Notes: generated by a model not told the origin, from the letters alone. Positions 1-8,188 are shown, counted from the first letter of the stretch. The stretch: 38,731 nt of DNA from VBAS01 sp035318985 (GCA_035318985.1 DATHDP010000136.1:1-38731); one strand, 5' to 3'. Numbers and translations: made by a program.

Positions 1-551
1 ATGTAATCCCTTTCAACGACCCTGATGATTCTACCCAAACTATCCACACCAAACCAAAAGGCCCTTTGCAAACGATGATCCATATTAGAGCGGCCATCGA
101 AACCGAACCAAAGCTCCTGCCGCAAGCTTCCGTCCTTATAATACTCGAAGTGCTTACACATGTACCCGGAACTGGAAGAGTCTTTCACAAGGAGGTCAAA
201 TTCATAAGTTTTATGGTTGCTTGTAACAATTGGCTTTGGGTATTTTGGACTTGACATTTCTGTTAAAACAAGATCTCCCTTAACATCATATTGGTACAAA
301 AATACTTGGGTGGCGCTATCGTATGGGATTAATACACTTTTCAGGACTCGACCGTTGGAATCAAAATAAAAAGTTTGATTTTGTTGCTGACAGCTTTCTA
401 TTTTATTTTTTCGGACGAGAGTCGTATCATAATGGTTAATAAAAAAAGATATGGTATTGTCCATCATGGGTTGATGGAATTCCATTAATGCTTGTCCGAA
501 CAAAACACTTCGGAAAAACAAGAAACAAATTGTCAGAATGAAAGCTCTCAT
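1..551 (-). CDS. Hypothetical secreted protein, 3' end cut by the window
   Basis: An open reading frame runs on the minus strand from an ATG at 549-551 to the window edge without a stop (183 codons seen). It begins with a short basic and hydrophobic stretch, MRAFILTICFLFFRSVLFGQ, that looks like a signal peptide ending before GQA. The mature part has short strand-like repeats such as FYFDSNGRVLKS, YQYDVKGDLVLTE and FEYYKDGSLRQELWFGFDGR. These resemble the YD or MORN-like turns of many Bacteroidota surface proteins, but I cannot assign a family. It lies downstream of the 762-1259 gene on the same strand, across a repeat-bearing spacer. The function is unknown. That it is coding is fairly sure, from the long uninterrupted frame and the signal peptide. 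Confidence 0.72.
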   Translation of the reverse strand, partial: MRAFILTICFLFFRSVLFGQALMEFHQPMMDNTISFFINHYDTTLVRKNKIESCQQQNQTFYFDSNGRVLKSVLIPYDSATQVFLYQYDVKGDLVLTEMSSPKYPKPIVTSNHKTYEFDLLVKDSSSSGYMCKHFEYYKDGSLRQELWFGFDGRSNMDHRLQRAFWFGVDSLGRIIRVVERDY

Positions 552-761
552 AGTATGGCTGCTTACGGGCAGGGCTTGCTGCAGGGCTGGAATTCATTGC
601 TCGTCCAGCCCCGAACGACTGCTGAGTAAAGTTAATGGAGTTGATGTTATGTCCTGTTGCTCGGCTTTATTCGTCCAGCCCGAGCTGCAGCTGATAAGGG
701 CACCGGACGATGAGTACTTATTCTTCAGCCAGCATAGCAGAAAACCCAATGTAGTGCGATG
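552..761. other. GC-richer intergenic spacer with internal repeats, cassette-boundary-like
   Basis: This spacer between two minus-strand genes is visibly richer in G and C than its surroundings. It holds a direct repeat of TCGTCCAGCCC (from about 601 and from 671) and a GATGTTA motif at 643-649 that recurs at 758-764, where it overlaps the stop codon of the 762-1259 gene. It also contains the imperfect hairpin listed separately at 672-709. A stop codon merging into a TAACATC-type motif, followed by a structured spacer before the next unknown gene, resembles the recombination sites between integron gene cassettes. No integrase is in the window and the classical attC core GTTRRRY is not clearly present, so this is a resemblance only. 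Confidence 0.35.
672..709. repeat. Imperfect inverted repeat (hairpin) in the spacer
   Basis: CGTCC at 672-676 pairs with GGACG at 705-709. After an asymmetric internal loop (A against ACC), GCCC at 678-681 pairs with GGGC at 698-701. The loop contains the small palindrome AGCTGCAGCT. Bulged stems of this kind are usual for folded single-strand recombination sites, but they also occur by chance or as weak terminators. There is no T-tract next to it. Confidence 0.5.
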
Positions 762-1259
762 TTAATACACTTTCTGAATTTCTTTGTCAAGAAATTGCAC
801 ATTGAATTTCGATGAATACCCTTTCAATGCTGCAATAATCTCGTCCTCCGTTTTATCAAAATATGTAGTGTCAAGTTTTATTTCTTTATCGTCTTCGTTC
901 AATTTTATTATCAGTTTTTGTTCAATGAATTTTCCTCGCATTTCCTTTTGATAGATATACCAAACCGATTGCCATTTTACTTGTCCAAATTTTGATGTCC
1001 AAATCCCGTCTTTGTCAATTATGAGTTTAGTCTTTTTATCAAGGAAATATTTGTAGCAGAAGAATCCAAAGGAGAAAAGGAAGAACGATAACAATATGCT
1101 AAGTCCAATTGGGCTTTTACTAAACTCAGTCATTTCTTCCTTAGGATTTTTCAAAATTGCATAGGTAAGTCCTACAATTGGAATTGCTCCAAATATCATA
1201 GGGAGTAAAAATTTTTTCCTATTAGTTTTTGCAGTCAGACTAAAATACGAATCTGTCAA
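762..1259 (-). CDS. Two-TM membrane protein with PH-like C-terminal domain, hypothetical
   Basis: This 165-residue protein has two hydrophobic helices (about residues 17-36 and 50-72). A roughly 90-residue C-terminal domain follows, beginning LIIDKDGIW and continuing with a KWQSVW strand. That pattern is typical of small bacterial membrane proteins with a PH-like domain facing the cytoplasm (YcxB or STM3941-like); the assignment is by pattern only. The longest frame begins with TTG at 1257-1259. There is no in-frame ATG before residue 21 and an in-frame stop lies just upstream, so TTG is the likeliest start. No Shine-Dalgarno site is visible. The TAA stop runs into the repeated GATGTTA motif. 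No function can be assigned. Confidence 0.65.
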   Translation of the reverse strand: MTDSYFSLTAKTNRKKFLLPMIFGAIPIVGLTYAILKNPKEEMTEFSKSPIGLSILLSFFLFSFGFFCYKYFLDKKTKLIIDKDGIWTSKFGQVKWQSVWYIYQKEMRGKFIEQKLIIKLNEDDKEIKLDTTYFDKTEDEIIAALKGYSSKFNVQFLDKEIQKVY

Positions 1260-1425
1260 AGCTTTAAAGTTTTAGAGAGCCGAAACTAATATCGGACAAC
1301 ACTCTAATTTATGATATAAACTGCTACTTGAGAAATTTTGGATAATTGGAAGTCAACAAACTAATGTTATACATTTTGTATTGTTGTTAGCACAATCCAC
1401 CATTAAAAAAACGAAACAAGAACCT

Positions 1426-1433
1426 TACATTTG
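1426..1433 (+). promoter_or_regulatory. Candidate Bacteroidota -7 promoter element TACATTTG
   Basis: TACATTTG is an exact match to the Bacteroidota -7 consensus TAnnTTTG. It sits 17 nt before the ATG of the ABC-2 permease gene, which would give a leader of about ten nucleotides. No clear -33 TTTG is present at the expected distance, so the evidence is the single hexamer-like element and its position. Confidence 0.35.
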
Positions 1434-1450
1434 CCACTCAACATTAATTA

Positions 1451-2557
1451 ATGTCACAACCATACAGCCAGTTAAAGGCTATGATGGCTATAACCAAGGC
1501 CAGTCTTACAGGAGTTTTCAGAAGTCCGTCCGCAGTAATATTCAGTTTTGTTTTTCCACTCATTTTTATTCTTGTGTTTGGGTTTATTGGCAACAGTGGA
1601 AGAGTATCGGTTCGTGTAGCTTTTGATCCAACAAGTGATACAACAAGCATTGTCTATAAAGGTTTGAAAAGTATTTCTGCATTAAATGTTGTTGAAAAAG
1701 ACTCTGCTGATTTAGTAAAAGACCTGGAGAAAGGAAGAATTGCTGCTATCATAAGTTTGAAAAAAGATCCCGATCCAACAAAGCCGATACAGATTCATTT
1801 AAAAACTTCGGAAGCAGTTAACCCGCAAAATATACAGGTACTTCGTTCGATAATGGAAGGAATGATAAAAGGAATGAATGAGGCGAATTTTCCGAATACA
1901 CCTTCTGTTGGCGTTATCAATAATGAAATAGTGAAGATCGAAGGACGTCCTTATCGTACCATTGATTTTATCTTACCCGGGCAACTTGGATTTTCATTAT
2001 TAAGCGCCGGCGTTTTTGGTGTTGCATTTATATTTTTCAGTTTACGTCAAACACTTGTATTAAAAAGATTTTTTGCTACTCCTATCAAGCGGCAATATAT
2101 TGTTTTGGGTGAGGCCCTCAGCCGTGTGTTATTTGGAATGATAACAGCAATTGTTATTTTACTTATCGGCCATTATGCATTTCATTTTACATTGGTAAAC
2201 GGTTGGGTCACTTTTTTTGAAATGCTTGTACTTAGTTTTCTTGGATTGGTTGTGTTTATGGGTTTTGGTTTTATTGTTAGTGGTCTTGCAAAAAATGAAA
2301 GTGTTATTCCTCCATTCGCCAACCTGATAACATTACCGCAATTTTTGATCGGCGGAACTTTTTTCTCCACGGATGCATTTCCCGGTTGGTTAAAAGCAGT
2401 TGCCGATGTAATGCCATTAAAACATTTGAACGATGCAATGCGCAATGTTGCATTTGAAGGAGCTCATTTAAATGATTGTCTTAAGCAGATCGGTATTCTT
2501 GCTTTATGGGGAGTGATCGTTTATGTGATCGCAATAAAAGTTTTTCGATGGGAGTGA
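1451..2557 (+). CDS. ABC-2 type transporter permease
   Basis: This 368-residue integral membrane protein has the ABC2_membrane_3 layout. A TM helix at about residues 24-46 is followed by a soluble extracytoplasmic domain (about 50-165). A block of five or so helices begins at FILPGQLGFSLLSAGVFG. The cytoplasmic coupling segment LKRFFATPIKRQYIVLGE is the conserved 'KR..ATP..R' loop of drug or lipid exporters. Such permeases work with a separate ATP-binding subunit that is normally the neighbouring gene. None lies next to this one, so either the ATPase is elsewhere or the operon has been broken on its 5' side. The substrate is unknown. ATG at 1451 fits the promoter-like element just upstream; a second ATG at residue 11 is possible. 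Confidence 0.85.
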   Translation: MSQPYSQLKAMMAITKASLTGVFRSPSAVIFSFVFPLIFILVFGFIGNSGRVSVRVAFDPTSDTTSIVYKGLKSISALNVVEKDSADLVKDLEKGRIAAIISLKKDPDPTKPIQIHLKTSEAVNPQNIQVLRSIMEGMIKGMNEANFPNTPSVGVINNEIVKIEGRPYRTIDFILPGQLGFSLLSAGVFGVAFIFFSLRQTLVLKRFFATPIKRQYIVLGEALSRVLFGMITAIVILLIGHYAFHFTLVNGWVTFFEMLVLSFLGLVVFMGFGFIVSGLAKNESVIPPFANLITLPQFLIGGTFFSTDAFPGWLKAVADVMPLKHLNDAMRNVAFEGAHLNDCLKQIGILALWGVIVYVIAIKVFRWE

Positions 2558-2614
2558 TCGGACGACAGTCCATAGTCCACGGCAGATAGAGGATCTATTT
2601 TAAGTTTTGAATTT

Positions 2615-3142
2615 ATGCGAGTTATCAAATTAGCCATACTGAGTTTTATATTTTTATTTCTGTTGGTTACAACTATTTCACTTTTTATTCCATCACATAT
2701 CCGTATTTCCAGAGCAACAGATATTAATAGCACCAAACCGGAGGTAATGAGCCTTATTGTTGATCCTTTGAAATGGAAAGAATGGTATCCGGGTGCTGAT
2801 TCACTTGGAATTTTATATATAGAAGGCAAGCCGAAAGGGATCTTATTAGACAGTAGTGGCTTGCTCGGGCTTTCTATTTTTAATATCAATGATAGTGTTG
2901 TTACAGTAGGGGAGGTTGGTAATGGTGCCACACAGCGAATGGAAATGGGATGGAAAGTTCTTTCTGGCGGAAATGAGAACACAGTTATTGCGCAATGGTT
3001 TATGGATTTCAAATTAAGGTGGTACCCATGGGAAAAGTTCAAATCACTTTTTTTTGAGAATATTTATGGTGCTCATTTGGAGCGGGGGCTGGCTAATTTG
3101 AAAGAATTAAGTGAGGGACGCCGCCGTTCGTCAAGTAACTAA
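2615..3142 (+). CDS. SRPBCC-like protein with N-terminal membrane anchor
   Basis: This 175-residue protein has one N-terminal hydrophobic helix (about residues 5-26). A single domain of polyketide cyclase/START (SRPBCC) type follows. The telltale segments are ISRATDINSTKPEVMSLIVD followed by WKEWYPG, the usual helix-grip opening in which the protein is set near W-x-x-W-x-P, and a C-terminal helix beginning GAHLERGLANLKEL. SRPBCC folds hold hydrophobic ligands, but no ligand can be named. It follows the ABC-2 permease on the same strand after 57 nt and could be co-transcribed. The last residues (EGRRRSSSN) are low-complexity and basic. Confidence 0.7.
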   Translation: MRVIKLAILSFIFLFLLVTTISLFIPSHIRISRATDINSTKPEVMSLIVDPLKWKEWYPGADSLGILYIEGKPKGILLDSSGLLGLSIFNINDSVVTVGEVGNGATQRMEMGWKVLSGGNENTVIAQWFMDFKLRWYPWEKFKSLFFENIYGAHLERGLANLKELSEGRRRSSSN

Positions 3143-3187
3143 TCTTAATTTTATGGTTCTCTGTATTTTTAAACATAAACTATTAAT

Positions 3188-3730
3188 ATGAAATCACTGT
3201 TTCTTTTGTTAATCGCATCATGCGTCATCTCTGTTGCCACCACAGCGCAAGGCGCCAATAAACCCATGAAGCATCGCTATGGCGCAGAGGCTCCAAGTCC
3301 ACCGGCCTTCGTCGAGCAAACACTTACGAATGGTACCGTCGTGTCTGTTGATTACAGTCAGCCATCTGTTAAGGGTCGAACGATCGGAAAAGATTTAGAT
3401 CCCATGGAAGGAAAAGTGTGGCGTACGGGAGCAAATGAAGCCACAGTTTTTGAAGTGAGCAAAAATGTAAAAGTAGAAGACCAGGCTCTTCCTGCCGGTA
3501 AATACGGATTGTTTACAATTATGAATGGAGATGAGTGGACGATCATCTTTAGTAAAACATGGAATCAATGGGGTGCTTTCAGCTATAAGGAAGCTGACGA
3601 CGCATTAAGAGTAAAAGTAAAAGGTGGTAAAACAAAAGCTTTTGCAGAAAAACTATCTTATGCTATCGATAAATCAGGAAAGGTGTCATTGATGTGGGGT
3701 GACAAGCAAGTTGAGTTTAAAGTTAAATAG
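3188..3730 (+). CDS. DUF2911 family secreted protein
   Basis: This 180-residue protein has a cleavable signal peptide (MKSLFLLLIASCVISVATTA before QG). It carries the segments typical of DUF2911: VDYSQPSVKGRTIG, GKVWRTGANEATVFE, LPAGKYGLFTI and EWTIIFSKTWNQWG. The family is common in Bacteroidota, probably periplasmic, and has no established function. It lies 45 nt after the SRPBCC gene on the same strand. Its TAG ends at 3730, and the stop codon of the convergent anmK begins at 3731, so the genes meet with no space between them and no visible terminator. Confidence 0.9.
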   Translation: MKSLFLLLIASCVISVATTAQGANKPMKHRYGAEAPSPPAFVEQTLTNGTVVSVDYSQPSVKGRTIGKDLDPMEGKVWRTGANEATVFEVSKNVKVEDQALPAGKYGLFTIMNGDEWTIIFSKTWNQWGAFSYKEADDALRVKVKGGKTKAFAEKLSYAIDKSGKVSLMWGDKQVEFKVK

Positions 3731-4933
3731 TTAGCCGGGGAAACTGATCTTTCCCATTGTAACGGAAGGGATCTTGTTTCTTCCTTTACCAACATTAATT
3801 TTTTCTCCGCAAATACATTCATTAGCAAGCAGTGCAAACAGCACTGCTTCTTTTGCATCAGGGGCTATATGTAATGTATCTGTTGTATAAAACTTCATTC
3901 CGGGCAATTGCGATTGGATGTTTTCTATTAATAAAGGATTGTGCATGCCGCCGCCACTTGTATAGATCGAATAGCTTTCATTTTTTTCAATGCATCTTTT
4001 AATGGCCTCAGCAATTGTTTCGGCAGAAAAACGATTTAACGTTGCCATTATATCTTCATTAGAAATAGATCTTACTGCTGATCTTTCTATGGCATTTTGC
4101 AAATAAGACAAGTTGAATAATTCCGGGCCGATCGTTTTTGGAAAATCGCCTGCGAAGAATGAATGAGCTTTTAATTCTTTCAACAGATCCTCATTCACCT
4201 TTCCTTTTTTAGCAACTCCCGATCCTTCATCAAAATATTTTCCCGGAAAATGTTTTTGTACAAATGCATCCATCATGGTGTTGCCCGGACCCACATCGGT
4301 GCAGAAGATCTTTGTTCCATCAAGATCGCCTGGTAAGAAAGTAAAATTTGCAATGCCACCGATATTCAGCATGATCCTGTTTTCTCCTTTTTTTGAAAAA
4401 AGAAAATAATCACCATATACTGCTAACGGTGCTCCTTCACCACCGGCAGCGATATGTTTCTGACGAAAATCACTGATCGTGATGATACCGGTATTTACAG
4501 CAATATGATCTCCATCTCCGATCTGTAATGTTGCATTCGGAAATTTTTGATTGCCGTGTAAAAATTTGGGAGCATGATAAATTGTCTGCCCATGACTTGC
4601 TATAAGATCAATATCATTTTTTGAATAACCCCATTTTTGTAGACATCCCTTGATAATTGCCGCATGTTGAATTGCCACCCATTCATTCAGTAAACAAACT
4701 TTTTCAAGATCAGCATCGCGGCGGGAGAAGATGGTTTTTAATTCCTCTTTAAAATCATTTTGATAAGAAGATGTTTCGAATTGCACAAGCTCAACTTTAG
4801 TGTCCGGTCCACTTCCTTTTATTTTACAAAGCGCCACATCAAGACCATCAAAGGATGTTCCGCTCATCAGGCCAATTATAAGCCGTTCGGGTTTTGAAGC
4901 AATTGTATAAAGCTTTTCAATGTTAGGGTTCAT
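3731..4933 (-). CDS. anmK: Anhydro-N-acetylmuramic acid kinase
   Basis: AnmK phosphorylates and opens 1,6-anhydro-MurNAc to MurNAc-6-phosphate during peptidoglycan recycling in the cytosol. The 400-residue protein has the expected length for the family. Diagnostic segments are the N-terminal nucleotide loop GLMSGTSFDGLD (residues 21-32), ASHGQTIYHAP, GEGAPLAVYGDYFLF, NIGGIANFTFLPG, TDVGPGNTMMDAF and the C-terminal TSGGGMHNPLL. I chose ATG at 4931-4933. The longer frame would begin with TTG three codons earlier and adds nothing conserved. It diverges from the DeoR-family regulator at 5090 across about 155 nt, which makes that regulator a candidate controller. The recycling partner MurQ is not in the window. 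Confidence 0.95.
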   Translation of the reverse strand: MNPNIEKLYTIASKPERLIIGLMSGTSFDGLDVALCKIKGSGPDTKVELVQFETSSYQNDFKEELKTIFSRRDADLEKVCLLNEWVAIQHAAIIKGCLQKWGYSKNDIDLIASHGQTIYHAPKFLHGNQKFPNATLQIGDGDHIAVNTGIITISDFRQKHIAAGGEGAPLAVYGDYFLFSKKGENRIMLNIGGIANFTFLPGDLDGTKIFCTDVGPGNTMMDAFVQKHFPGKYFDEGSGVAKKGKVNEDLLKELKAHSFFAGDFPKTIGPELFNLSYLQNAIERSAVRSISNEDIMATLNRFSAETIAEAIKRCIEKNESYSIYTSGGGMHNPLLIENIQSQLPGMKFYTTDTLHIAPDAKEAVLFALLANECICGEKINVGKGRNKIPSVTMGKISFPG

Positions 4934-5089
4934 ATGATACAATAAATATAGTGACTTAAGCTTTGCGGTTTCGAGTCTTAAAATTAATGATTGATGAACG
5001 TTTTTGCAGGAAATTTAAAAAAATGCTGCATTTATTTGCGGGTTTTAGGAAAAACTGACTTAGATTCGAATTACCAAACGGTATAGCTT

Positions 5090-5836
5090 ATGTTGAAAAA
5101 GGAAAGACAAGAGTTTATCCTTCGTGAGATCAACCTTCATAATAAGGTCTTAACATCGGATCTCTGTGAGGCGATCAACGTTTCTGAAGACACTATTCGC
5201 CGTGATCTCTCTGAACTTGCAGAAACAGGAGATATCATTAAAGTACATGGCGGCGCCTTATCCAGATCATTTCATGTTTCATTTCAAACCAACGGTGTCT
5301 ATTCTCATGATAATAAAAAGATGATCGCTCAAAAAGCTGTGCGGTTGATCCGCGACGGTATGTTTATTCTTACTACAGGCGGAACTACGATCCTGGAATT
5401 AGCAAGAGCTTTGCCACAACATTTACGGGCAACTTTTTTTACCGGTAGCCTGCCTGCGGCGATGGAATACATTCAACACCCAAATATCGAAGTGATCTTT
5501 ATCGGTGATCGCATTTCAAAGAATTCAAAGATCACAGTAGGTGGCGATGCTATAACAAAGATCAAACAGATCAACGCAGATATTTGTTTTCTTGGTATCA
5601 ATGCTATTGATGCCGAACATGGTCTTACTGATAACGATTGGGATGTAGTACAGGTGAAAAAAGCAATGATCCAGTCTTCAAAAAAAGTGGTGGCGCTGAC
5701 GATCGCTGAAAAAATCAATACTCAACAAAAATTGAAAATAGGGGATCTTGATGTATTAGATATTATGATCACAGAATCAGATCCGGGAGAAAAAGTTTTT
5801 GATGCCTACAAAGAAAAAGGCGTAGAGATATTATAG
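5090..5836 (+). CDS. DeoR/GlpR-family transcriptional regulator
   Basis: This 248-residue protein is of normal DeoR-family length. The N-terminal winged helix (about residues 6-57) contains the family signature VSEDTIRRDLSELAETGDIIKVHGGAL. The C-terminal sugar-phosphate sensor domain has TTGGTTILELARALP, FTGSLPAAMEYIQHP, GGDAI and GINAIDAEHGLTDND, the usual ISOCOT-like ligand pocket. Family members repress sugar or nucleoside operons and release DNA on binding a phosphorylated sugar. Divergent placement next to anmK suggests control of amino-sugar or muropeptide recycling, with MurNAc-6-P or GlcNAc-6-P as a plausible effector; this is inference. A strong terminator lies about 130 nt downstream. 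Confidence 0.92.
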   Translation: MLKKERQEFILREINLHNKVLTSDLCEAINVSEDTIRRDLSELAETGDIIKVHGGALSRSFHVSFQTNGVYSHDNKKMIAQKAVRLIRDGMFILTTGGTTILELARALPQHLRATFFTGSLPAAMEYIQHPNIEVIFIGDRISKNSKITVGGDAITKIKQINADICFLGINAIDAEHGLTDNDWDVVQVKKAMIQSSKKVVALTIAEKINTQQKLKIGDLDVLDIMITESDPGEKVFDAYKEKGVEIL

Positions 5837-5967
5837 ATCCGTTCTCTGTAAGATGGATTGAAGTATATCCATTTAGTTATTCAAACAAAGTGTATGAACC
5901 GAGATAATAACACTAATACACCTGCTGAGCCAGCAATATGAGTTTTTTTCGGTTTTATATAAGCAGT

Positions 5968-5996
5968 AAGGGCTACCACGAGGTGGCCCTTTTTTT
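5968..5996 (+). terminator. Rho-independent terminator
   Basis: AAGGGCTACC pairs with GGTGGCCCTT (10 bp with one T:G wobble) across the loop ACGA. A run of seven T follows at 5990-5996. It would end the transcript of the DeoR-type regulator. The roughly 130 nt between that stop codon and this hairpin hold only an insignificant 15-codon frame. Confidence 0.9.
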
Positions 5997-6084
5997 ATAC
6001 TTCCAGCGGAAATGCTATTAAATAGTTTAAAATTGGCAATGCAACGTTGGATAAAAACTTGTTGTCAGAACCTGTAAGAAGATA

Positions 6085-6648
6085 ATGGATACTCAAAAAC
6101 TGGTAAAGGATTGCATCAGGGAAATTCCGGCTGCCCAGCGGCAGCTATATGACCATTTTGCCGAAACGATGCTGGGTGTTTGTTATCGCTATACCAAATC
6201 GATGGATGATGCTGAAGATGTGCTGCAGGATGGGTTTGTAAAAGTTTTCAGGAATCTTGGCCAATATAAATATGAAGGTGAACTGGGTGGATGGATAAGA
6301 CGAATAATGGTAACAACTGCATTGAATTTCCTGAAAAAAAATTCCCGTTACAATCATGAGTTTTCTTTTGACAATGAGAACCTGCACCCGGTAGCGGATG
6401 ATAATCCTGAAATAAAAATGACGGGTAAAGAACTGGCGGAGTTGTTAAGGCAATTACCGATAGGTTATCAAACAATATTTAACCTGCATGCTGTGGAAGG
6501 ATTTAGTCATGTTGAAATAGGAAAAATGCTGGGAATAAATGAAGGGACATCAAGATCGCAGTATGCAAGAGCAAGAGCCTTATTGATCAGCTGGATAAAA
6601 AAAAATGATCAGGTAAATTTTAAAACTGGTAGTTATGCCGGAAAATGA
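6085..6648 (+). CDS. ECF-type RNA polymerase sigma factor
   Basis: This 187-residue protein has sigma region 2 (about residues 30-85: GVCYRYTKSMDDAEDVLQDGF, then the aromatic-rich -10 helix through GGWIRRIMVTTALNFLKK) and region 4 (about 120-170: LLRQLPIGYQTIFNLHAVEGFSHVEIGKMLGI with a helix-turn-helix). There is no region 1 or 3, as expected for ECF factors. Its last 14 nt overlap the next gene, whose product has an anti-sigma-like N-terminus and a membrane helix. That overlap argues for coupled translation and a dedicated regulator pair. The target promoters are unknown; operon autoregulation is likely but not visible. Confidence 0.95.
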   Translation: MDTQKLVKDCIREIPAAQRQLYDHFAETMLGVCYRYTKSMDDAEDVLQDGFVKVFRNLGQYKYEGELGGWIRRIMVTTALNFLKKNSRYNHEFSFDNENLHPVADDNPEIKMTGKELAELLRQLPIGYQTIFNLHAVEGFSHVEIGKMLGINEGTSRSQYARARALLISWIKKNDQVNFKTGSYAGK

Positions 6649-8143
6649 ATTTGAGAAAAAGGTTTCTTCCGAAATGCAGGAACTAAAGTTCAAGCCATCA
6701 GAGAATGTATGGCTGCGAGTGGAAGAAAGAATTAAAAAGAAAAAGGAAAGAAGAATATTCGTTGTTATATTCTTGCTGGCAGGGCTTGCATTGCTCGGCT
6801 ACTGGCAACGTGGCAATTTATTTGGTGAACAAAAAAATGATATTGCAAAAAAAGTCCAACAGGATTCCCCTGGAGACAAACCAAAAGAGGACAATTCTCA
6901 ATCTGCAAATGAGATCAATAATTCTTCTGAAATAAAGCAAAATACAGAGACAACGAAGCCTGAAGAAACAAAGAATACGACTAATAAGACTGCGGATGAT
7001 AAATTAACAGATGATAGATCAGTAGTTGATAAAAAAGATATTACTGTTTCAAAAAACGAGATCAATAAGCCAGAGAAAAATAATGAAGGAACTAACGGGA
7101 AACAAGGGTCTGTAAAAAATAAAAAGAATAATAAGCCGGAAGCTTCTATTGCTATTGTATCTGCAAATTCGAAAAAGAAAAACGGAGTTGTTGATGATGC
7201 TACTAAAGATGTAAAAACAAATTCGGAACCGATCGCAAAACAGGAAGAAGCCAATAAGACTGAAGTGAAGCCGGTTGAAAGTAAAATTGATTCTGCAAAA
7301 GCAGTGACAGATGTACAAGAAAAAGATACTACAACAAAAAAGGATACGGTTTTGAAAGCAGAACCAACGAAAGACCCTGCTCCGCAAATCGTAAAAAAAG
7401 ATCCTTCAGAAAAAAAATGGAAATGGGGATTGCATATCACACCGGGAATTTCTTCATTAAATGATAATGATATTTCTTTTGGAGGAGCAAACTTCGCTGA
7501 TGCTTTTGCGTATCAAAATCCGGCTGGACCTGGGGCGCCGCCTCCTCCACGACAAAAGCCTTCTGATGTTAAGGCTGGTTTTGCTTTCCAAGTTGGTGCA
7601 TCTGCCCAAAGACAATTATCATCCCGTACCAGTCTTTCATTGGGTTTGCAATATGGTTATTATAGCAATATTCTTCATATTGGGAACATAAGATTCTCGG
7701 GCAGCAATCAACTTTCCAGTGTTCCTGGTCGTAATGCCAACCAGGTTTACAATGCAGGTAGTGACACAACAAAGTACACTAATCATTATCATTTTATTGA
7801 AGTACCATTTTTATTTCAATGGCAATTGAATAAAAATAAAGTAAAGCCTTTTACCTGGAGTATTGGTTTCACAGTAGGACAACTTATCTCAAGCAATGCG
7901 ATCATGTATGACACCGCCTTTAATGGTGTTTATTATAAAAATAAAAGCCAACTGAATAAAACACAGTTCAGCTTTTCAACCGGCTTTTCGTGGACAATAG
8001 CAAATAACAAAAATGTACAATGGAAGCTTGGTCCTGTTGCAGATCTTCATTTGACCAAGCTCATTGATAATCCTTTTGAGAATAAGAGATATTTATTTTT
8101 TGTTGGTCTTAGAACGGCTGTTCTTTTAAATTCAAAAAAGTAA
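6635..8143 (+). CDS. Anti-sigma-like inner-membrane protein fused to outer-membrane beta-barrel domain
   Basis: This 502-residue protein has four parts. Residues 1-40 are a charged cytosolic segment (FEKKVSSEMQELKFKPSENV, then WLRVEERIKKKK) of the kind that precedes the membrane helix in Bacteroidota sigma-linked proteins. Residues 41-57 are one TM helix. Residues about 60-260 are a low-complexity linker rich in Lys, Glu, Asp, Asn and Thr. From about 262 to the end is a strand-rich domain (KWGLHITPGISSL, AGFAFQVGASAQRQL, RTSLSLGLQYGYYS, HYHFIEVPFLFQWQL, RYLFFVGLRTAVLL) like small PorT/OmpA-type barrels. It overlaps the sigma gene by 14 nt. If both ends sit in their expected membranes, the protein spans the periplasm and could tie outer-membrane state to sigma release. 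The alternative is a soluble lipocalin-like C-terminal domain. Confidence 0.8.
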   Translation: MPENEFEKKVSSEMQELKFKPSENVWLRVEERIKKKKERRIFVVIFLLAGLALLGYWQRGNLFGEQKNDIAKKVQQDSPGDKPKEDNSQSANEINNSSEIKQNTETTKPEETKNTTNKTADDKLTDDRSVVDKKDITVSKNEINKPEKNNEGTNGKQGSVKNKKNNKPEASIAIVSANSKKKNGVVDDATKDVKTNSEPIAKQEEANKTEVKPVESKIDSAKAVTDVQEKDTTTKKDTVLKAEPTKDPAPQIVKKDPSEKKWKWGLHITPGISSLNDNDISFGGANFADAFAYQNPAGPGAPPPPRQKPSDVKAGFAFQVGASAQRQLSSRTSLSLGLQYGYYSNILHIGNIRFSGSNQLSSVPGRNANQVYNAGSDTTKYTNHYHFIEVPFLFQWQLNKNKVKPFTWSIGFTVGQLISSNAIMYDTAFNGVYYKNKSQLNKTQFSFSTGFSWTIANNKNVQWKLGPVADLHLTKLIDNPFENKRYLFFVGLRTAVLLNSKK

Positions 8144-8188
8144 TGCAACGGTTGATTACTGGCTGTTGTCAACCTTAAAATTGCTTTT

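Noticed and set aside
538..765. 75-codon plus-strand frame across the spacer
   Set aside because: It runs through the repeats, shows no domain or signal, and lies antisense to the start of one real gene and the end of another.
5894..5941. 15-codon frame MNRDNNTNTPAEPAI before the terminator
   Set aside because: It is too short, has no clear ribosome-binding site, and chance frames of this size are common. It could be revisited if conserved.
6898..7440. Long minus-strand frame opposite the charged linker
   Set aside because: It is the antisense shadow of Lys/Glu-rich codons, giving Phe/Ser/Leu-rich nonsense without domain features.
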